The position numbers and the translations under genes were made by a program. Shown one piece after another: positions 34,047 through 45,221 of a stretch of 64,000 nucleotides of DNA (within the stretch, counting starts at the first letter, position 1; each line of letters begins with the position of its first letter). The stretch is from Agapetus fuscipes (lineage: Eukaryota; Arthropoda; Insecta; Trichoptera; Glossosomatidae). The DNA is taken from NCBI GenBank assembly GCA_951799405.1, contig OX637337.1, forward strand, positions 17,358,347-17,422,346, given 5' to 3'. The notes beneath the pieces were generated by a model that worked only from the letters and a program-made list of their open reading frames with translations, was not told where the DNA came from and did not search any database.

Positions 34047-37000
34047 TCACGCTTCTGAAGTGTTGTCGTCATCATGCGTGTGTCTTGCCTGCTCTGAGTG
34101 ATCACACTCCGACAGGGAGATGGAGTACACTGATCCCGTGTCAGACTTGTCGTCAAACGAAGAGGCCACCGAGCCGCGGGAAGAGATGGAGAGAGCGGCT
34201 GCTGCTGCTCTCGCTCCTGCCGGGATGAAGCGCCAAACCAGAAGAGCGGATCCTGCTACGCCAGCCACTGTAAGGATGACTAGGAAGATGGCCTGTCCTG
34301 TGCCGTCTGCAAGGATACATTCAACAAATTAGATTATGTACAATAAACAGAACTTTTGAAATGTTTTATGGTTCAATAAACTTAATGTTTCAATATGATT
34401 GGATTTCAATTGGAAAAAGTGCGTTCAAGTTTATATCAAGCCCAAACTAAAAATACCAGCAAGGTTGATTCAGAGATTTCTTGCGGTGATTGTGAAATAA
34501 AATATATTGGACAAACCGCAAGAAATCTCAAAACGAGAATTGATGAACATCGCCGCTGCCTCACAAGTAACAATCACTCGGAATTTGCGAATCACATCAT
34601 GGAGTCAAACCATTCATTCCACTCCCACAAATTAAAACTCCTACACCATATTACCAATAAAGGAAAAATAGTGAATTATTTCGAAAATCTTGAGATACAT
34701 AAAAATTTCAATTCTGAAAATAATATAATTAACAACATTGTCTTTCCCATTGACTAATAACATGTGGTCTTTCCTAATAGGTACATCCCCTCTTCTTTCA
34801 TTGTTCCCTCTTAAGCTCCGCCCACCTTATACCCCCTCCCCTTCTATAAGTGATTAAATTCTATCTTTGTATTTCTATGTTAGTTTTAAGGTAGCACCTG
34901 TCGATGGTAGATATTGCATTACCGAAACTAGTAGTGCATTACAAAATAAACTCACAAGTGAATTTAAACTAAAGTTTTTTATTTATTTTAAAAAAAAAGG
35001 TTGATTCAGCTTTGACAAAAATGAGAACCAGCACCTTTTGGAGCTGGGAAATCCCCACTTCAAGTGAAGTTGTTTTCGAAGACCCCCTTTACCTGTGAGA
35101 ATAATTACATTCACATATTGTGACTCCTTCGACAAGAGGATGTACTGTGTGTACAGCTTAGTTGAGTTGTATTTTTGTTGTGGTTGTGTTCCATGTTTAC
35201 AAGTCAAATTGATAATATTGTTTAGTCTTTCTCACAGCTTAGTAGCCCCATCATCTCACCTTCTGCGTGGTCCACCAGGTCTGCCCTGAGTCTCGCTGGG
35301 CTGACTTCGTTGACAGAGTCGTCTTCCTCCTCTTGTGGCTGCGCCTGACCCTGCCCCACCCCGCGCGGTCTGTAGAGTCGGGTTCCGGGACCTGTGATGC
35401 TGCTGGGGAGGTTGATGCCTGCTCGCACTGTGAGGGTTTCAGGCTTGTACGAGCACAGCACCAGGAACCTGGATATGATCAAACAATAAGCCATTACGCT
35501 AGATGCAATCTGCCGACTGCCACCATTCTGCCCGGTTTGCCGAAGGTTTTTTTCTATCTGGCTCCGGATTGGAAGTCCGTAGTATATGGAGATAAATGAA
35601 AGCTTTTACACAGTTTGTCTAGTAATCCATAGACAATCCGTATTTGATGGTTTTAGTAGAAAAGCTTGGTACGAAAAGTAAATGAGAAATTGAACTGACA
35701 ATGCAATTCTTTACAAGTAACATAACAAAAATAAACAGTGTTCTTAGACCGGTCCGTAGTCCAGTGGCAACACTTTGGACTCGTAAATGGAAGGTTGTGG
35801 ATTTGGATCCTGGCGGAGCACAAAAAAAAAATATACCACTTATATTTCCAAATATGCTCTTCCCTGGGTATTGGTGCTTTGTAGCGACGACTAAGCTCGT
35901 AAACACCTCTGCGGCACTGCAATAAGTGTCATAGACCACTAGAGTCTCTAGAATCTAGGGAGAGAACTCTCTAGTCTCCCACACAGGATTTCTTAAAAAA
36001 AAAAAAAAAATGAGAAATTATGATGAGTCCATTGATTTTTTTTTTTTGGAGCCGTTTGCTGATATTCTCACTCCAAGTGGTTTTCTCTCATAGAGTGCCC
36101 TACTTGTCATTGAGTACCCCTGCGGCGCTCCAACAATAATCATGCACCTGCAGATTCGCTGAAATCTTGGACATCTTCCCAATATATTTAAAGATTTGAT
36201 TGCCCTACCTCCTAGTGCTGTGCGTCAGAATAGCGAGGCTCTCTTGCACCAGCACGTAGGCCGCCTGCGTTGTCTCGTTGACCTCCCCGCCGCACCTGCT
36301 GTGGTCTATCCTCAGCGAGTAGGTGTCCCTGGGGCTGGAGGGGTCCCCGTCCACAGAGCAGGCCGGCGCTGCGCCCCCCTCCACGGCGATGCGACCAGCA
36401 AAGTACGGTCCGGTGGTGACTTCCACTTCGCTCATGTGCGGCAGGCATTGAGTTGCTCGTGCTGAAACTGTGTACCATATGAATTTTAGTAAAATCACAA
36501 CTCAACTAAGCTTCATATATAGCGCAACTTCTGAACGCCTGGCCCCGCAGGGGTCACACATGAGGTGTCAAACCTATTTACTTTCACAGGTAGCGATAAT
36601 AATCTAATAATCTATAATAATCTAAGTTGCAAGGATATATTCATTCAAAGCTCTCAGATGTATGCCCACAAACAAACACGTGTAGTTCGCGCTTACAAAT
36701 GCTGATTGTGTACTTACAAATAAAATCCAAACCTCAAATGAAATAAGCCCTGCAACTCTTGCCGACATTCCCTGAAACAGGGGTGACATTGGCAAAGTGA
36801 ACCATTTTTTACAGTATGGGTGGTCAACCTCATACCAACCTATAAGTCAAGGAATGTCATAGAAGGAAATAAGATCAAAAGGGCAATGACAAAATGTAAA
36901 AACAAATACTTGAAATAGGTTATTATTTAAAGGAAAAAACAGGATTGTGAAACATGGAGAGGACTGACGGAGGCCAAGAAGAGGTTTGAGGTATAGAGAC

Positions 37001-40000
37001 ATCAAAGAAGAATAATACAGAATATCTTTCAACTTCATTTTTTTATACATTAATTGATGTCCTACCATTATCAACAAATATACACTCTATTTATATGTCA
37101 GATGGCTGAGCTGCCTTCAAACTTTGCTGACATGCATAGACGCTAACTGCTGTGTAAAAGTTTCCTATGACATCTATACTGAAAAGGTTTAAAAAGTGGT
37201 GACGCTAGGAAGAGAGTTGAGTCCATATTTACTGTGAAGTGAGATGAGGTGGCAGACGTGTGTGTGTGCAGTTGTGAAAGAGTATCAGTTGTTGCACAGA
37301 TGCTAACCGCACTGTTTACAAATTTGCTCACAATGTCAATACACCAGCCATACTCAAAAAATTTAAGAACCAGGTGACCCTGATAAGAATGTTAATCAGG
37401 TATTTGCTGTAAAGTCAGATGACAGATGTGTGAGTTACAATGAAGAGCGTCAATTGTTGGACACCAGCACGTTGCTCTTCCCCCCCGAGGCGGCCTGTGG
37501 GGGCTCCTCCCTCTCGGGCTCGTCCTGCCCCCTCACCCTGATATTATGGGTCTCCTTGTACTCGTTAATCTCGGTGCCCTTCTTGGTGAGCTGCTCGGTG
37601 AGCGTGGCGATGACCTTGCCCAGCTGTTCCCTGTTGGAGACCAGCACGGGCATCACGTCTCTCACGGTGCGCTCGCATAGTACGCCGCCGATCATGCGGA
37701 AACACTTCCTGTCCTCGTTCACTAGCTTCAACGTGTCTATTACAATTTTGTGTTCATTGAGATCCATTTCTAATTGCGATAATTTGTTGACTAAATTTCT
37801 TTGATCGTTTCGGAGAGCTTGGAAGCCGGCGAATATCTCTTCATTGGTCTTCGGTTTTCCTGGTTTCTGTGATTTTGAAGCCATTTTTCTATTATAATTT
37901 CTAAGTTTAATATTACAGAAACCGCGATGAATAACCTAAAGTTAACTGTCACCAGCCTTCAGAAGTTTTCTTTTTCTCTAGCGATCTTACACCTAATATT
38001 TGAAATTAAAGTACGAGTATATGTTGTAACTCCTTATTGTTCTTGTTGTTGTCTTAAGAGGCTGTGCCATGTGACGTGTGACTCTTATTTAATTTCCTTA
38101 CCACTGAAATTCTATAGGTGTCTCTTTTCACATTAATTATCTGATAATAAGAAGGCTTTTAATATGATACTGATTAATTTGAAAGTAAAAAAAACATAGG
38201 ATTTTTGTGGCTATAATCTATTCTATAATCTAAGTTGCGAAGATATATTTACATTTGAGATTCATATTGAATGCATTCCCAGAAGCAGACATGTACAATT
38301 TTGCACTTACACATGCTGCATGTGAACTAACAATATAAAAACCCAAATCTCAAATAAACATAAGCCCTACAGGCTACAACTCTTGCTGGCCTTCGCTGAA
38401 ACAGGAGCGACATTGTCAAAGTGAACTATTTTTATAGTATACGTGGTCAGCCTCATACCAACATATATTATATAAGGTAAGGAACAAAAATAATAAAGTA
38501 CATTATACAAGTATATAAAACAAGAATACCTTATAAAGAAATCTATAAAAAAATATATCAACTAAAATTAAATATAACAATGTAGTGAAACAGATCTCCA
38601 GGATAATCAGAAATATCTTGGACGGTGCCCCCTCTGTTGTTAGACCACTAGGACATCCCATGATGCAGACAATGTCGAAGCCGTTGCCGAAGTTCTGGGA
38701 GTAATGGGAGTAATGGGACCATGTAGGGAAGCAGTACAAGACAGAGAGTCTTGGAGGATTGTGGTGCGGGAGGCCCTAAACTTTCAAGGCCCTTGAGCGG
38801 AAGAAAATAAAGGGAAATTAGTAAGAAAGTTAAAAATAGAACCTCTGTTTTAACACATTGGATCGTAAAAGCGCATCCAGGTATACAAACAAGTGATATA
38901 GATCTTACATCCTTTGGTAGGCACCACAATAGTCCTGATAGGCTCCAACAGTCTCTCTGCCCTGCTGGTCGGGGGGCCCCGGTGCCTCAGAGGGCGCACC
39001 TCGAATGAATAGCTGGTGGCCATGCGCAGACCACTGACCCGTGCAGACCACGTGTGGCCGTCACTGTCAGATGGGCGGGCAGGCAGACCCAGCACATGGT
39101 TGGAGTCCACAGCATCGTCTATCACCTGAAACAAGAGTACAATGAAGAGGAATGCAATCCAGTAACCTTATTTTGCCTGGCCAAGAATAGTATCCTGAGT
39201 ATACCTAAAACATTGCGCAAACTAAATAAATCTAAAATGTATGAAATATAGGATGGCACTCCTACGAGTGATTGATTTTTCATACATTATTTCAATTTAT
39301 TCAATTGAGGTGAGTTTATGCAATGTTTTATACTAGGGGCACAGGTATTTACGTCAAAAATGTTTATTTTAAATGAATTCTTAAGTAATTAATAATTAAC
39401 TTTATTGACTAATAGGTTAGTATGAGGCTAAACCCCTATGCTGTAAAAAAATGTTTCACTTTTGCCAATGCCACCCCAGTTTCAGGATATTTTTCATGTA
39501 AGGTTTAGTTTATTTTGTAAGTACACATGCAGTGTAAGCGCAAACTTACAACTCAATAGTTTTTGAGTAAATATGCGAAAACTGGGTTCTTTGATTTAAT
39601 TCATTTAGTACTTAGTTTCAGTTTTTCCACATTTACTCAAAAACTATTGACATTATACAAAAAATGTTAAATATTAAACCTAAAAAATGTATAGTTCTAT
39701 AATTAAAAAGCAAAAAAAATATCCAAAATACAGCACACACGAAAAAAAAGCTAAAAATGTAAAAAAAACGCGATTTTTTAAATATTTTTTTGTGGTGGCA
39801 ATTCTTAAGTTATATATTTTGTTTAAGCTTTATAATTAAGATAAAAAATTAATAAACATTCGTGATTTTTTTCATTACTGTAACTATTTTGCTAAGACCA
39901 TAAAGTGTAAGAAACAAAAACGGCAGATTTTGCTTTATAACACGCCTTAAGTTTTAATATAGTTTTGTTTTTCTCCAACAGATGGCAGTACTTTTTTACA

Positions 40001-40721
40001 TTAATTTAGTCACTTTTGTTGCTTTTTGCTGTAAATAATAATACAATCGGAAACTAATCTTTAGGTACATACTTTACCTTGATAATAATAATAATAATAA
40101 TATAAGGATGATTTATTTGGTGAGCTCTGTTTTGTGTGTATCACACCTCAAGAGCCCTCTGCGAGCTTGGTCGTCGCTGTAGAAAGCACCAATTCTCAAG
40201 CAAGACCCAGTTGTTGTAAGGTTGGATGGACCTTTCAGTGACCGGTCTTTGGTAAAGGTTTATGAATTTTTCAACCCAACGAAGAGCACATTCGAAATAT
40301 AAATGGTATATTTTGTGCTCCGCCGGGATCCGAATCCACAACCTTCCATTTTCAAGTCCGAAGTGTTGCCACTACGGACTACGGACCGGTCCAATGATTG
40401 ATGTATCATGTAGGACGTAGGTACTTGAATTGTTTAAGCATAGTGTGTTTACATTTTGCCATAAAATGATGTCAACTAAAAAACGTATAATTGATGTACT
40501 TAATTAGTGTAATTATGTATTTTAAAATGATTATTTTTGTACCTTGGTTCGGCATCTATGTGGTCCCCATGCCTGCAGTTCGCAGTAGCGTATTTGGAAG
40601 GTCGGTGGAGCAGTATTGTGTGTCGAGGTAACATCAACATCGGAAGCCGCTGCTGCCGGGTCGTACTGCCATTGGAGGGAAACATCTCGGAAGTCTGGTT
40701 CGCCGATCAAATGCCGGACTT
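34047..40721 (-). CDS. FN3 / ZP-N domain transmembrane protein (3' five exons)
   Basis: Exons on the - strand: 40721-40543, 39125-38909, 36461-36209, 35468-35260, 34306-34047. Every junction is GT-AG with consistent phase, giving about 372 aa of C-terminal protein. The 5' exons, including any signal peptide, were not found. Exons 1-2 form a fibronectin III fold: VSLQWQYD, FQIRYCELQAWG, then SARVSGLRMATSYSFEVRPL. Exons 3-4 form a ZP-N module with four cysteines: QCLPHMSEVEVTTGPYFAGR, ACSVDGD, RCGGE and FLVLCSYKP. An acidic linker (EEEDD) precedes a membrane span, IFLVILTVAGVAGSALLVW, in the last exon. A Ser-rich cytoplasmic tail follows (SISSRGSVASSFDDKSDTGS). No ZP-C half and no furin-type site lie between ZP-N and the membrane. 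It is probably an apical matrix or adhesion protein; the exact family member is not identified. PFDN2 and several repeats occupy its introns. Confidence 0.85.
34395..34960 (+). mobile_element. Penelope-like element fragment (GIY-YIG)
   Basis: The + strand reads ISCGDCEIKYIGQTARNLKT then RIDEHRRCL, a GIY-YIG endonuclease domain as in Penelope-like retroelements ('Y.I.C..C...YIGQT.R.L..R..EH'). It continues open to a stop after FPID at 34757. The reverse transcriptase part is missing. About 200 bp of 3' sequence follows. It lies between the last two exons of the FN3/ZP-N gene, in opposite orientation. Confidence 0.85.
35017..35165 (+). mobile_element. SA SINE 3' fragment
   Basis: AATGAGAACCAGCACC, AGCTGGGAAATCCCCACTTC and a diverged CAGCTTAGTTG end; no head. 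Confidence 0.65.
35522..35630 (+). repeat. Repeat shared with 28930-29050
   Basis: ATTCTGCCCGGTTTGCCGAAGG, TTTTTCTATCTGG and TGAAAGCTTTTACACAGTTT match the TANGO6 intron 4 copy in order. Confidence 0.55.
35748..35912 (+). mobile_element. SB SINE, internally deleted
   Basis: Head GACCGGTCCGTAGTCCAGTG with GGATTTGGATCC in place of box B. The middle of the body is lost: CTCTTCCCTGGGTA passes straight to TTGGTGCTTTGTAGCGACGA. The tail is truncated. Confidence 0.8.
36496..36595 (-). mobile_element. SA SINE 3' fragment
   Basis: CAACTAAGCTTCATATATAGC, CCCCGCAGGGGTCACACATG and CCTATTTACTTTCACAGGTA are the SA 3' end in reverse. It sits just upstream of ZP-N exon 36461-36209. Confidence 0.7.
36596..36858 (-). 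repeat. RL repeat copy, full 240-bp form
   Basis: AATCTAAGTTGCAAGGATAT to CCTATAAGTCAAGGAATG, nearly the same as the copy at 12032-12268. In the FN3/ZP-N intron, downstream of PFDN2. Confidence 0.9.
37450..37884 (-). CDS. Pfdn2: Prefoldin subunit 2, intronless
   Basis: A single uninterrupted 144-codon frame on the - strand with a good start context (GAAAAATGG). Block order follows the beta-prefoldin family: IFAGFQALRNDQRNLVNKL (N-terminal coiled-coil helix), LEMDLNEHKIVIDTLK, then NEDRKCFRMIGGVLCERTV (the beta-hairpins) and LTEQLTKKGTEINEYKETHN with IRVRGQ (C-terminal helix). Length matches the family. Prefoldin is the cytosolic hexamer (two alpha, four beta subunits) that passes nascent actin and tubulin to the CCT chaperonin. 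The gene lies wholly within the 2.4-kb intron between exons 38909 and 36461 of the FN3/ZP-N gene, on the same strand. No poly(A) tract or target duplication is seen that would mark a recent retrocopy. Intactness suggests it is the working gene. Confidence 0.97.
   Translation of the reverse strand: MASKSQKPGKPKTNEEIFAGFQALRNDQRNLVNKLSQLEMDLNEHKIVIDTLKLVNEDRKCFRMIGGVLCERTVRDVMPVLVSNREQLGKVIATLTEQLTKKGTEINEYKETHNIRVRGQDEPEREEPPQAASGGKSNVLVSNN
38216..38570 (-). repeat. RL copy extended into LINE 3' UTR
   Basis: 38216-38485 is a standard RL copy in reverse. On its 5' side, 38486-38570 keeps AAAGAAATCTATAAAAAAAT and a TACATTATACAAG region that parallels 60840-60905 beside the LINE ORF. This copy was therefore truncated further upstream in the same LINE than most RL copies. 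Confidence 0.75.
39410..39552 (+). repeat. RL repeat copy, partial
   Basis: TTGACTAATAGGTTAGTATG, GCTGTAAAAAAATGTTTCAC and GTAAGTACACATGCAGTGTAA. It is cut off where the hairpin element at 39553 begins. Confidence 0.7.
39553..39650. mobile_element. Short hairpin element
   Basis: TCAATAGTTTTTGAGTAAAT at the left and its reverse complement at the right end; the arms extend to about 36 bp with a few mismatches. It lies in the intron upstream of exon 39125-38909 of the FN3/ZP-N gene. Confidence 0.65.
39651..40082. other. AT-rich intron sequence
   Basis: Intron DNA of the FN3/ZP-N gene with runs of A; nothing recognised. Confidence 0.45.
40083..40398 (-). mobile_element. SB SINE, full length with (ATT)n tail
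   Basis: (AATAAT)n at 40083-40100 is the tail in reverse, followed by GATTTATTTGGTGAGCTCTG, the full body, and the head ending at the reverse complement of GGACCGGTCCGTAGTCCGTA near 40393. Box B is GGATTCGGATCCC. One of the most complete copies. Confidence 0.88.
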
Positions 40722-41206
40722 CTGCAATAAACAATTAACCAACAAATAACTAACCGACATTTTGATACAACCATTTGTTAAATCTACATTAAATTATGTG
40801 TGATAATTCATTCACAAATTATTTTTGGCGTAAAAAAAGATTAAATATTCTATAAGACGCTCTTTTATTTGCAGAGGAAATTCAAATATGGAATGTTTTT
40901 TATGTTGTCATAAAATTTTTTTTAGACAGCTGAATAAATCATACATCGTTAATGATCCGGTTCATTTAAAATATTTTTACCTACCAGGCTCTTATCCTTA
41001 GCAAACAATAACAAAATATGTGTTTGCCTTTTCCCTAGCAACCCGGCCGGGTCATGATACAATATTGTCCATGCCAATTCACGTGCGGAGCTGATTTTGC
41101 AAAATATTAATCTTTGCCATCATTTAGTTATACCTCGCAATGTTATTCATACCTTACCTATTTATTTTTTCAGTCTTTCATAGAGAAATAAATTTGTTAG
41201 AATCTT
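40722..41206. other. Flank upstream of the FN3 exon
   Basis: Contains a short repeat with CCCTAGCAACCCGGCCGGGT (about 41030-41055) that recurs in variant form near 54885 (CCCTAGCAACCCGGACGTGT). No further exon of the FN3/ZP-N gene could be recognised. Confidence 0.45.
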
Positions 41207-41400
41207 ATCAATGTCACCCCTGTTTCAGGGAATGTCGGCAAGAGTTGCAGGGCTTATGTTCATTTGAGGTTTGGATTTTATTTGTAAGTACACAATCAGC
41301 ATTTGTAAGCGCGAACAACACGAGTTTGTTTGTGTGCATACATCTGAGAGCTTTGAATGAATATATCCTTGCAACTTAGATTATAGATTATTATTATTAT
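41207..41400 (+). repeat. RL repeat copy, 5'-truncated
   Basis: ATCAATGTCACCCCTGTTTC to CTTGCAACTTAGATTATAG, then an (ATT)n run ending near 41406. Young subfamily. Confidence 0.88.
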
Positions 41401-41512
41401 TATTATGAGATTTTTCCTGTAATGATTTTAATAAAATATTTTGTATTGTTAATTCCATCGAGTTGTTTATCCCTACCTTTTATCAAAAATAATATTACTT
41501 GACTTATATTTA

Positions 41513-41637
41513 TATCAGCTTAAAGCAGCTGGGTCTTGCTTGAGAATTGACGCTTTCTAAATCGAAAACAAGCTCGCTTGTGAAAAACAGCGCTCACCAA
41601 ATAAATCATCCTATTATTATTATTATTATTACTTAAG
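41513..41637 (+). mobile_element. SB SINE 3' fragment
   Basis: AGCAGCTGGGTCTTGCTTGA, GCGCTCACCAAATAAATCAT and a long (ATT)n tail. Confidence 0.75.
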
Positions 41638-42290
41638 GTTGGCATGAGGCTGACCATCTAAACTCGTCCACCATAAGCCCTTGTAATCTATAATCTAAGT
41701 TGCAAAGTTATATTAACATTTAGGATTCATATGAAATGCATTCTTACAAGCAGACGCACGTATAAGTTCGCGCTTACACAAGCCGCATGTGTACCTACTA
41801 ACAAAATAAAAACCCAAATCTTAAATGAAGGCTTCAGGGGAAGAACAAGGAATGTCAGTTGAAGAAATTGTTCAAAATTAATTATAATTTTAAAGAACAT
41901 TAACTCTGCTAACTTTTCCGACACAGGGGTAACGTTGGTACAGTGAACCAACTTTTACAGTGTGAGTGGTCAGGTTCATATCAACCTATACGTATGTATA
42001 CAAGTCAAGGAACACAAATAAACTCACCTCTCGTCACTTTACCTCAACGTCAGCTCTGTTTCTATCTATCTATCTATCTATAATCTAAGCTGCAAGGATA
42101 TGTTAACATTTAAGACTCATATGAAATGCATGCCTACAGACAGGCACATGTAGGTTCGCGCCTACACATTCTGCATGTGTGCATACAAATAAAGAAAACC
42201 TCACATGGACATAAACCTTGCAACTCCTGCCGCCGTTCCCTGAACCGAGGTGGCATTGGCAAAAGTGAACCGATTTTTACAGCAATTGAG
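41638..42290 (-). repeat. Two RL copies, one with a 70-bp insertion
   Basis: A short + strand RL start (41640-41670) is followed by two - strand copies. The first (41688-42010) carries extra sequence after AAATGAAGGCTTCAGG. The second (42078-42290) is clean, starts after a (TCTA)n run at 42060-42082, and has GCGCCTACACATTCTGCATG. A further + strand fragment follows to about 42400. Confidence 0.75.
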
Positions 42291-42399
42291 AGAGTTGCAG
42301 GAACATAGGTTCATTTGTTTTTTTTTCCTATTCTGTAAATACACTTACAACATGAGTAAACACAAACTTATCTTGTGTATGTTTGCAACTTTGATATCT

Positions 42400-43492
42400 A
42401 GATGTAAATATAATGAACTCGGAGCATGACCCAAACGGGTGTAGGTACCTACGTTTCTCCGTAGAGAAAAGTCACACGCCTATTTAATTAAGGTACTTGA
42501 AAAGAAAAAAGTGACGTCACAACTTTTTGTCTATTGACTTTATGTTGACTCTATTATTTGTCTTCGCAAAATATTTATTGAAAATAAAAAATAGGTAGGT
42601 ACTAGTGGCACAAAACAATCCAAGCTCATAACCGTTCCATCGTCTCAAAACAGTAATGCCATATTTCACTGAATTTAATTGAAAAACATATTAATAATTT
42701 AAATGTTATAATGACGTTTCGTACTGTCATTTACCGTTATATTTTTGAATGAAAGTTGCCAGTTAAGCGGGCGCCATATTGGAATTAAGCACGCGTCGGT
42801 CTGTATTCATAAAGATGTTTCAACTTCCGTTAAAATTTATTCGCATATAAATATCTCATCGGAATATTTCATTTATTTTAATCTGATGCAGCGAGACTTC
42901 CTTTCATTGTTTGTTTTATTGCTACGGATGGAAAATCATAATGATTTAATACCTAGCTGCCAGTTTTAACGACTGGCAATATTGAGGTGTATGCACAAAA
43001 TGGCTGGCAATATATAAATAAATAACAGGGTTATCTCTCAACGTTAAATGGCTGTAAAATTTTATATAATTTTGGAATTGAAACTGTATCAATTGCTGTT
43101 AAATTCACATAAAATTTCGAGGTGATAAAATGTATGGTCGATAAAGTAAATAATGTAACGTTAGCAGAAATCGGGTTTGAAAACTTTGATTTTTTTTTTG
43201 TCAAAAAAAAAGAAGATGTTTCAGGCGAACCCATCGAAAAATATATCGCTCTTTTACTTAGATCGATGCTTCGGACCAACAGGTAGTCACAATCCAAATG
43301 GCAAACGTGGTGACTTATTGCTAACTCCTTCCAATAAAACATCGAAGTGTCGCATAAAAAATAAAATAACACAGAAGCTGATCGAAAGACATGGAGAACA
43401 TTGATGGAGGCTTACGATTAGGAGAGGACTGAGAATGTCTGAGGAAGAAGAAGAAAAGCAAAACTATTAGACCAAAGATATCCGCCATCTGT
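42400..43492. other. Intergenic, nothing recognised
   Basis: No known repeat or exon. A 113-codon frame on the - strand (43372-43031) gives an unfamiliar protein and is probably chance. Confidence 0.4.
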
Positions 43493-43683
43493 ACTCTGAG
43501 TACGAGTTTTTTCACTATACTCGAAGTATTGAGTATTCGAGAAAAATGTATGTGAACTTGTAAAGCACCTCTGGCAAAACAAGTTTCGAAACCTTTTTTG
43601 CCAGGGGTGCTTTACAAGTTCACATACATTTTTCTCGAATACACAATACTTCGAGTAAAGTGAAACAACTCGTACTCAGGGTC
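43493..43683. mobile_element. Hairpin MITE, 190 bp
   Basis: Arms of about 90 bp: CTGAGTACGAGTTTTTTCAC at the left end, the inverse at the right. The inner arms ATTCGAGAAAAATGTATGTG and GAACTTGTAAAGCACCTCTG pair with few mismatches around a short loop (about 43580-43594). A transcript would form a very stable stem. Confidence 0.8.
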
Positions 43684-44699
43684 CTGATCGGTTCATCGAG
43701 GTGCAAATGCCTCTTTCTTCTGCTTTTTGGGTATTCATCATTTTCTAAAGGTAGTGCTTAGTTGTGCCAGCCTTCTGTCGCTGATGGTTGTCATCCTCTT
43801 TAGCTGCAAAAAAGAGGAGACATCCATCAGCCGCTTCATAACCTGGAAGTGTGAAGTTCTTGGGCGATTTTTTCTTTCAAAGATGTTGCTAAGAAAGGTG
43901 CTTTGTCCAATCGAGTGTCCTATTAGTTTGGGTTACCTCTTTAATATGTGAATTATAATTTTTCTTGTTTCCGCTACGTCTCCTGTCCGACGACGACTTC
44001 CTGCCCCTTTATTAATTGAGTTGAGCTCCAGTTTATCTGTATTACTCATTTCACCGTTAGTTTTCAAGTACTTAGTTATGTGCAAACGCATTTATTACGT
44101 ACACAAACCAAACGCCATACGCCATACGCATTCATATCTATACCTACTCCAAGAATAAAACTTTTCTTCAATATTCAACCAAAGCCTTTTAACAAAAAAT
44201 ATTTATAAACTGAAACAGCGTTTCTAGTGAGCGTTTTAATTCTCAATACTTTTAGTAAATCGCTATGGAGTAGGTATGGGCTCTGATACACAATCCATTG
44301 CTTTTATATTTTATCGATACAGTGTAAAATCGTAATTGCCGTCCAGGGACTTGTTGGGGTAGAGCTGTAATGCCAGGTTGATAAGGAAACTGGGCCCCAG
44401 ACCCTCGGGGGCCCAACTGCTGTGATCTATTGACTGTAATCTGTATCAAAGATTGCTCTTGATATGCCTTTCAAATACTTCTTGCTAGATATTTATGGAA
44501 ATTGCACGTTGACTTTGCGATGGAAATTGGAAAATGCGAAGAGAATATCGGTTTATCTTTTGAAACAATAATTTACTTGTCATTTTGTTTTCACCATGGT
44601 AGAAAATAGTCTTACTTTCTTGATTGGGTGTTTGCTTTCTAAATAGCTTTGGTTTATACTATAACGGTAAAAGATTACCAATGTCATATACCTGTATTT
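43684..44699. other. Intergenic, mostly unrecognised
   Basis: A GC-richer block at about 44335-44440 (CTGGGCCCCAGACCCTCGGG) reads LGPSFLINLALQLYPNKSLD on the - strand but has no splice partner that I can match. The rest shows nothing. Confidence 0.35.
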
Positions 44700-45020
44700 T
44701 GTTTTTTCCAGGAAAGGCGACGAATTTTCGATCGCCTATGTTCATTTACTTCTTGGATTTGCTCTACATCTGCTCAAAGCTCTAACCAAAAGGCGTGCAT
44801 GGATAGGACGCGCAATACGCGAGGAAGGTCTCTTGCATGCCATAATTGAAGTGATGATCGCGGAGACAAACACCGAGGACGACCACGCCGAGAGTTCCGG
44901 CAAATATATTAACAGATATGTGCTGTTCATCCTATGAGGAGCTCAAACGGATTGCCTTGGCGAGGAATGAAGAAAAAGGTGGAGGACCATTGCTGCAAAC
45001 CGATCCCAGAATTTAAATGG
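44700..45020 (+). mobile_element. LINE C-terminal remnant
   Basis: In shifting frames the + strand reads a C-terminal non-LTR pattern: GDKHRGRPRREFRQI, then ANRSQNLN before the end, with an A-rich stretch (GAAAAAAAAAAG) at 45028-45040. It is a heavily decayed fragment. Confidence 0.45.
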
Positions 45021-45221
45021 AATTCAAAAGAAAAAAAAAAGCATCAGTACTTCTACGTTTGCAACATTAAATCTGATCTACATTATATGGTTTATCATTA
45101 ATTTAAGCTTCTTCATATTGCTACGAGTAGGTATGTCGCTTCCTTTTTCTCTTTTATTTGCCAACCTTTCGTTTCTTCTTCGGAGCTCTGCTACCGTCTG
45201 ATTGAAAAGTGACAATGACTA

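Noticed and set aside
34047..34332. + strand ORF (MEYTDPVSDLSSNEE...) as a gene
   Set aside because: It is the complement of the last FN3/ZP-N exon, whose membrane span and splice phase support the - strand.
36205..36505. Second - strand frame (MSCDFTKIHMVH...) over the ZP-N exon
   Set aside because: Only the other frame has the ZP-N cysteines and phases that match neighbouring exons.
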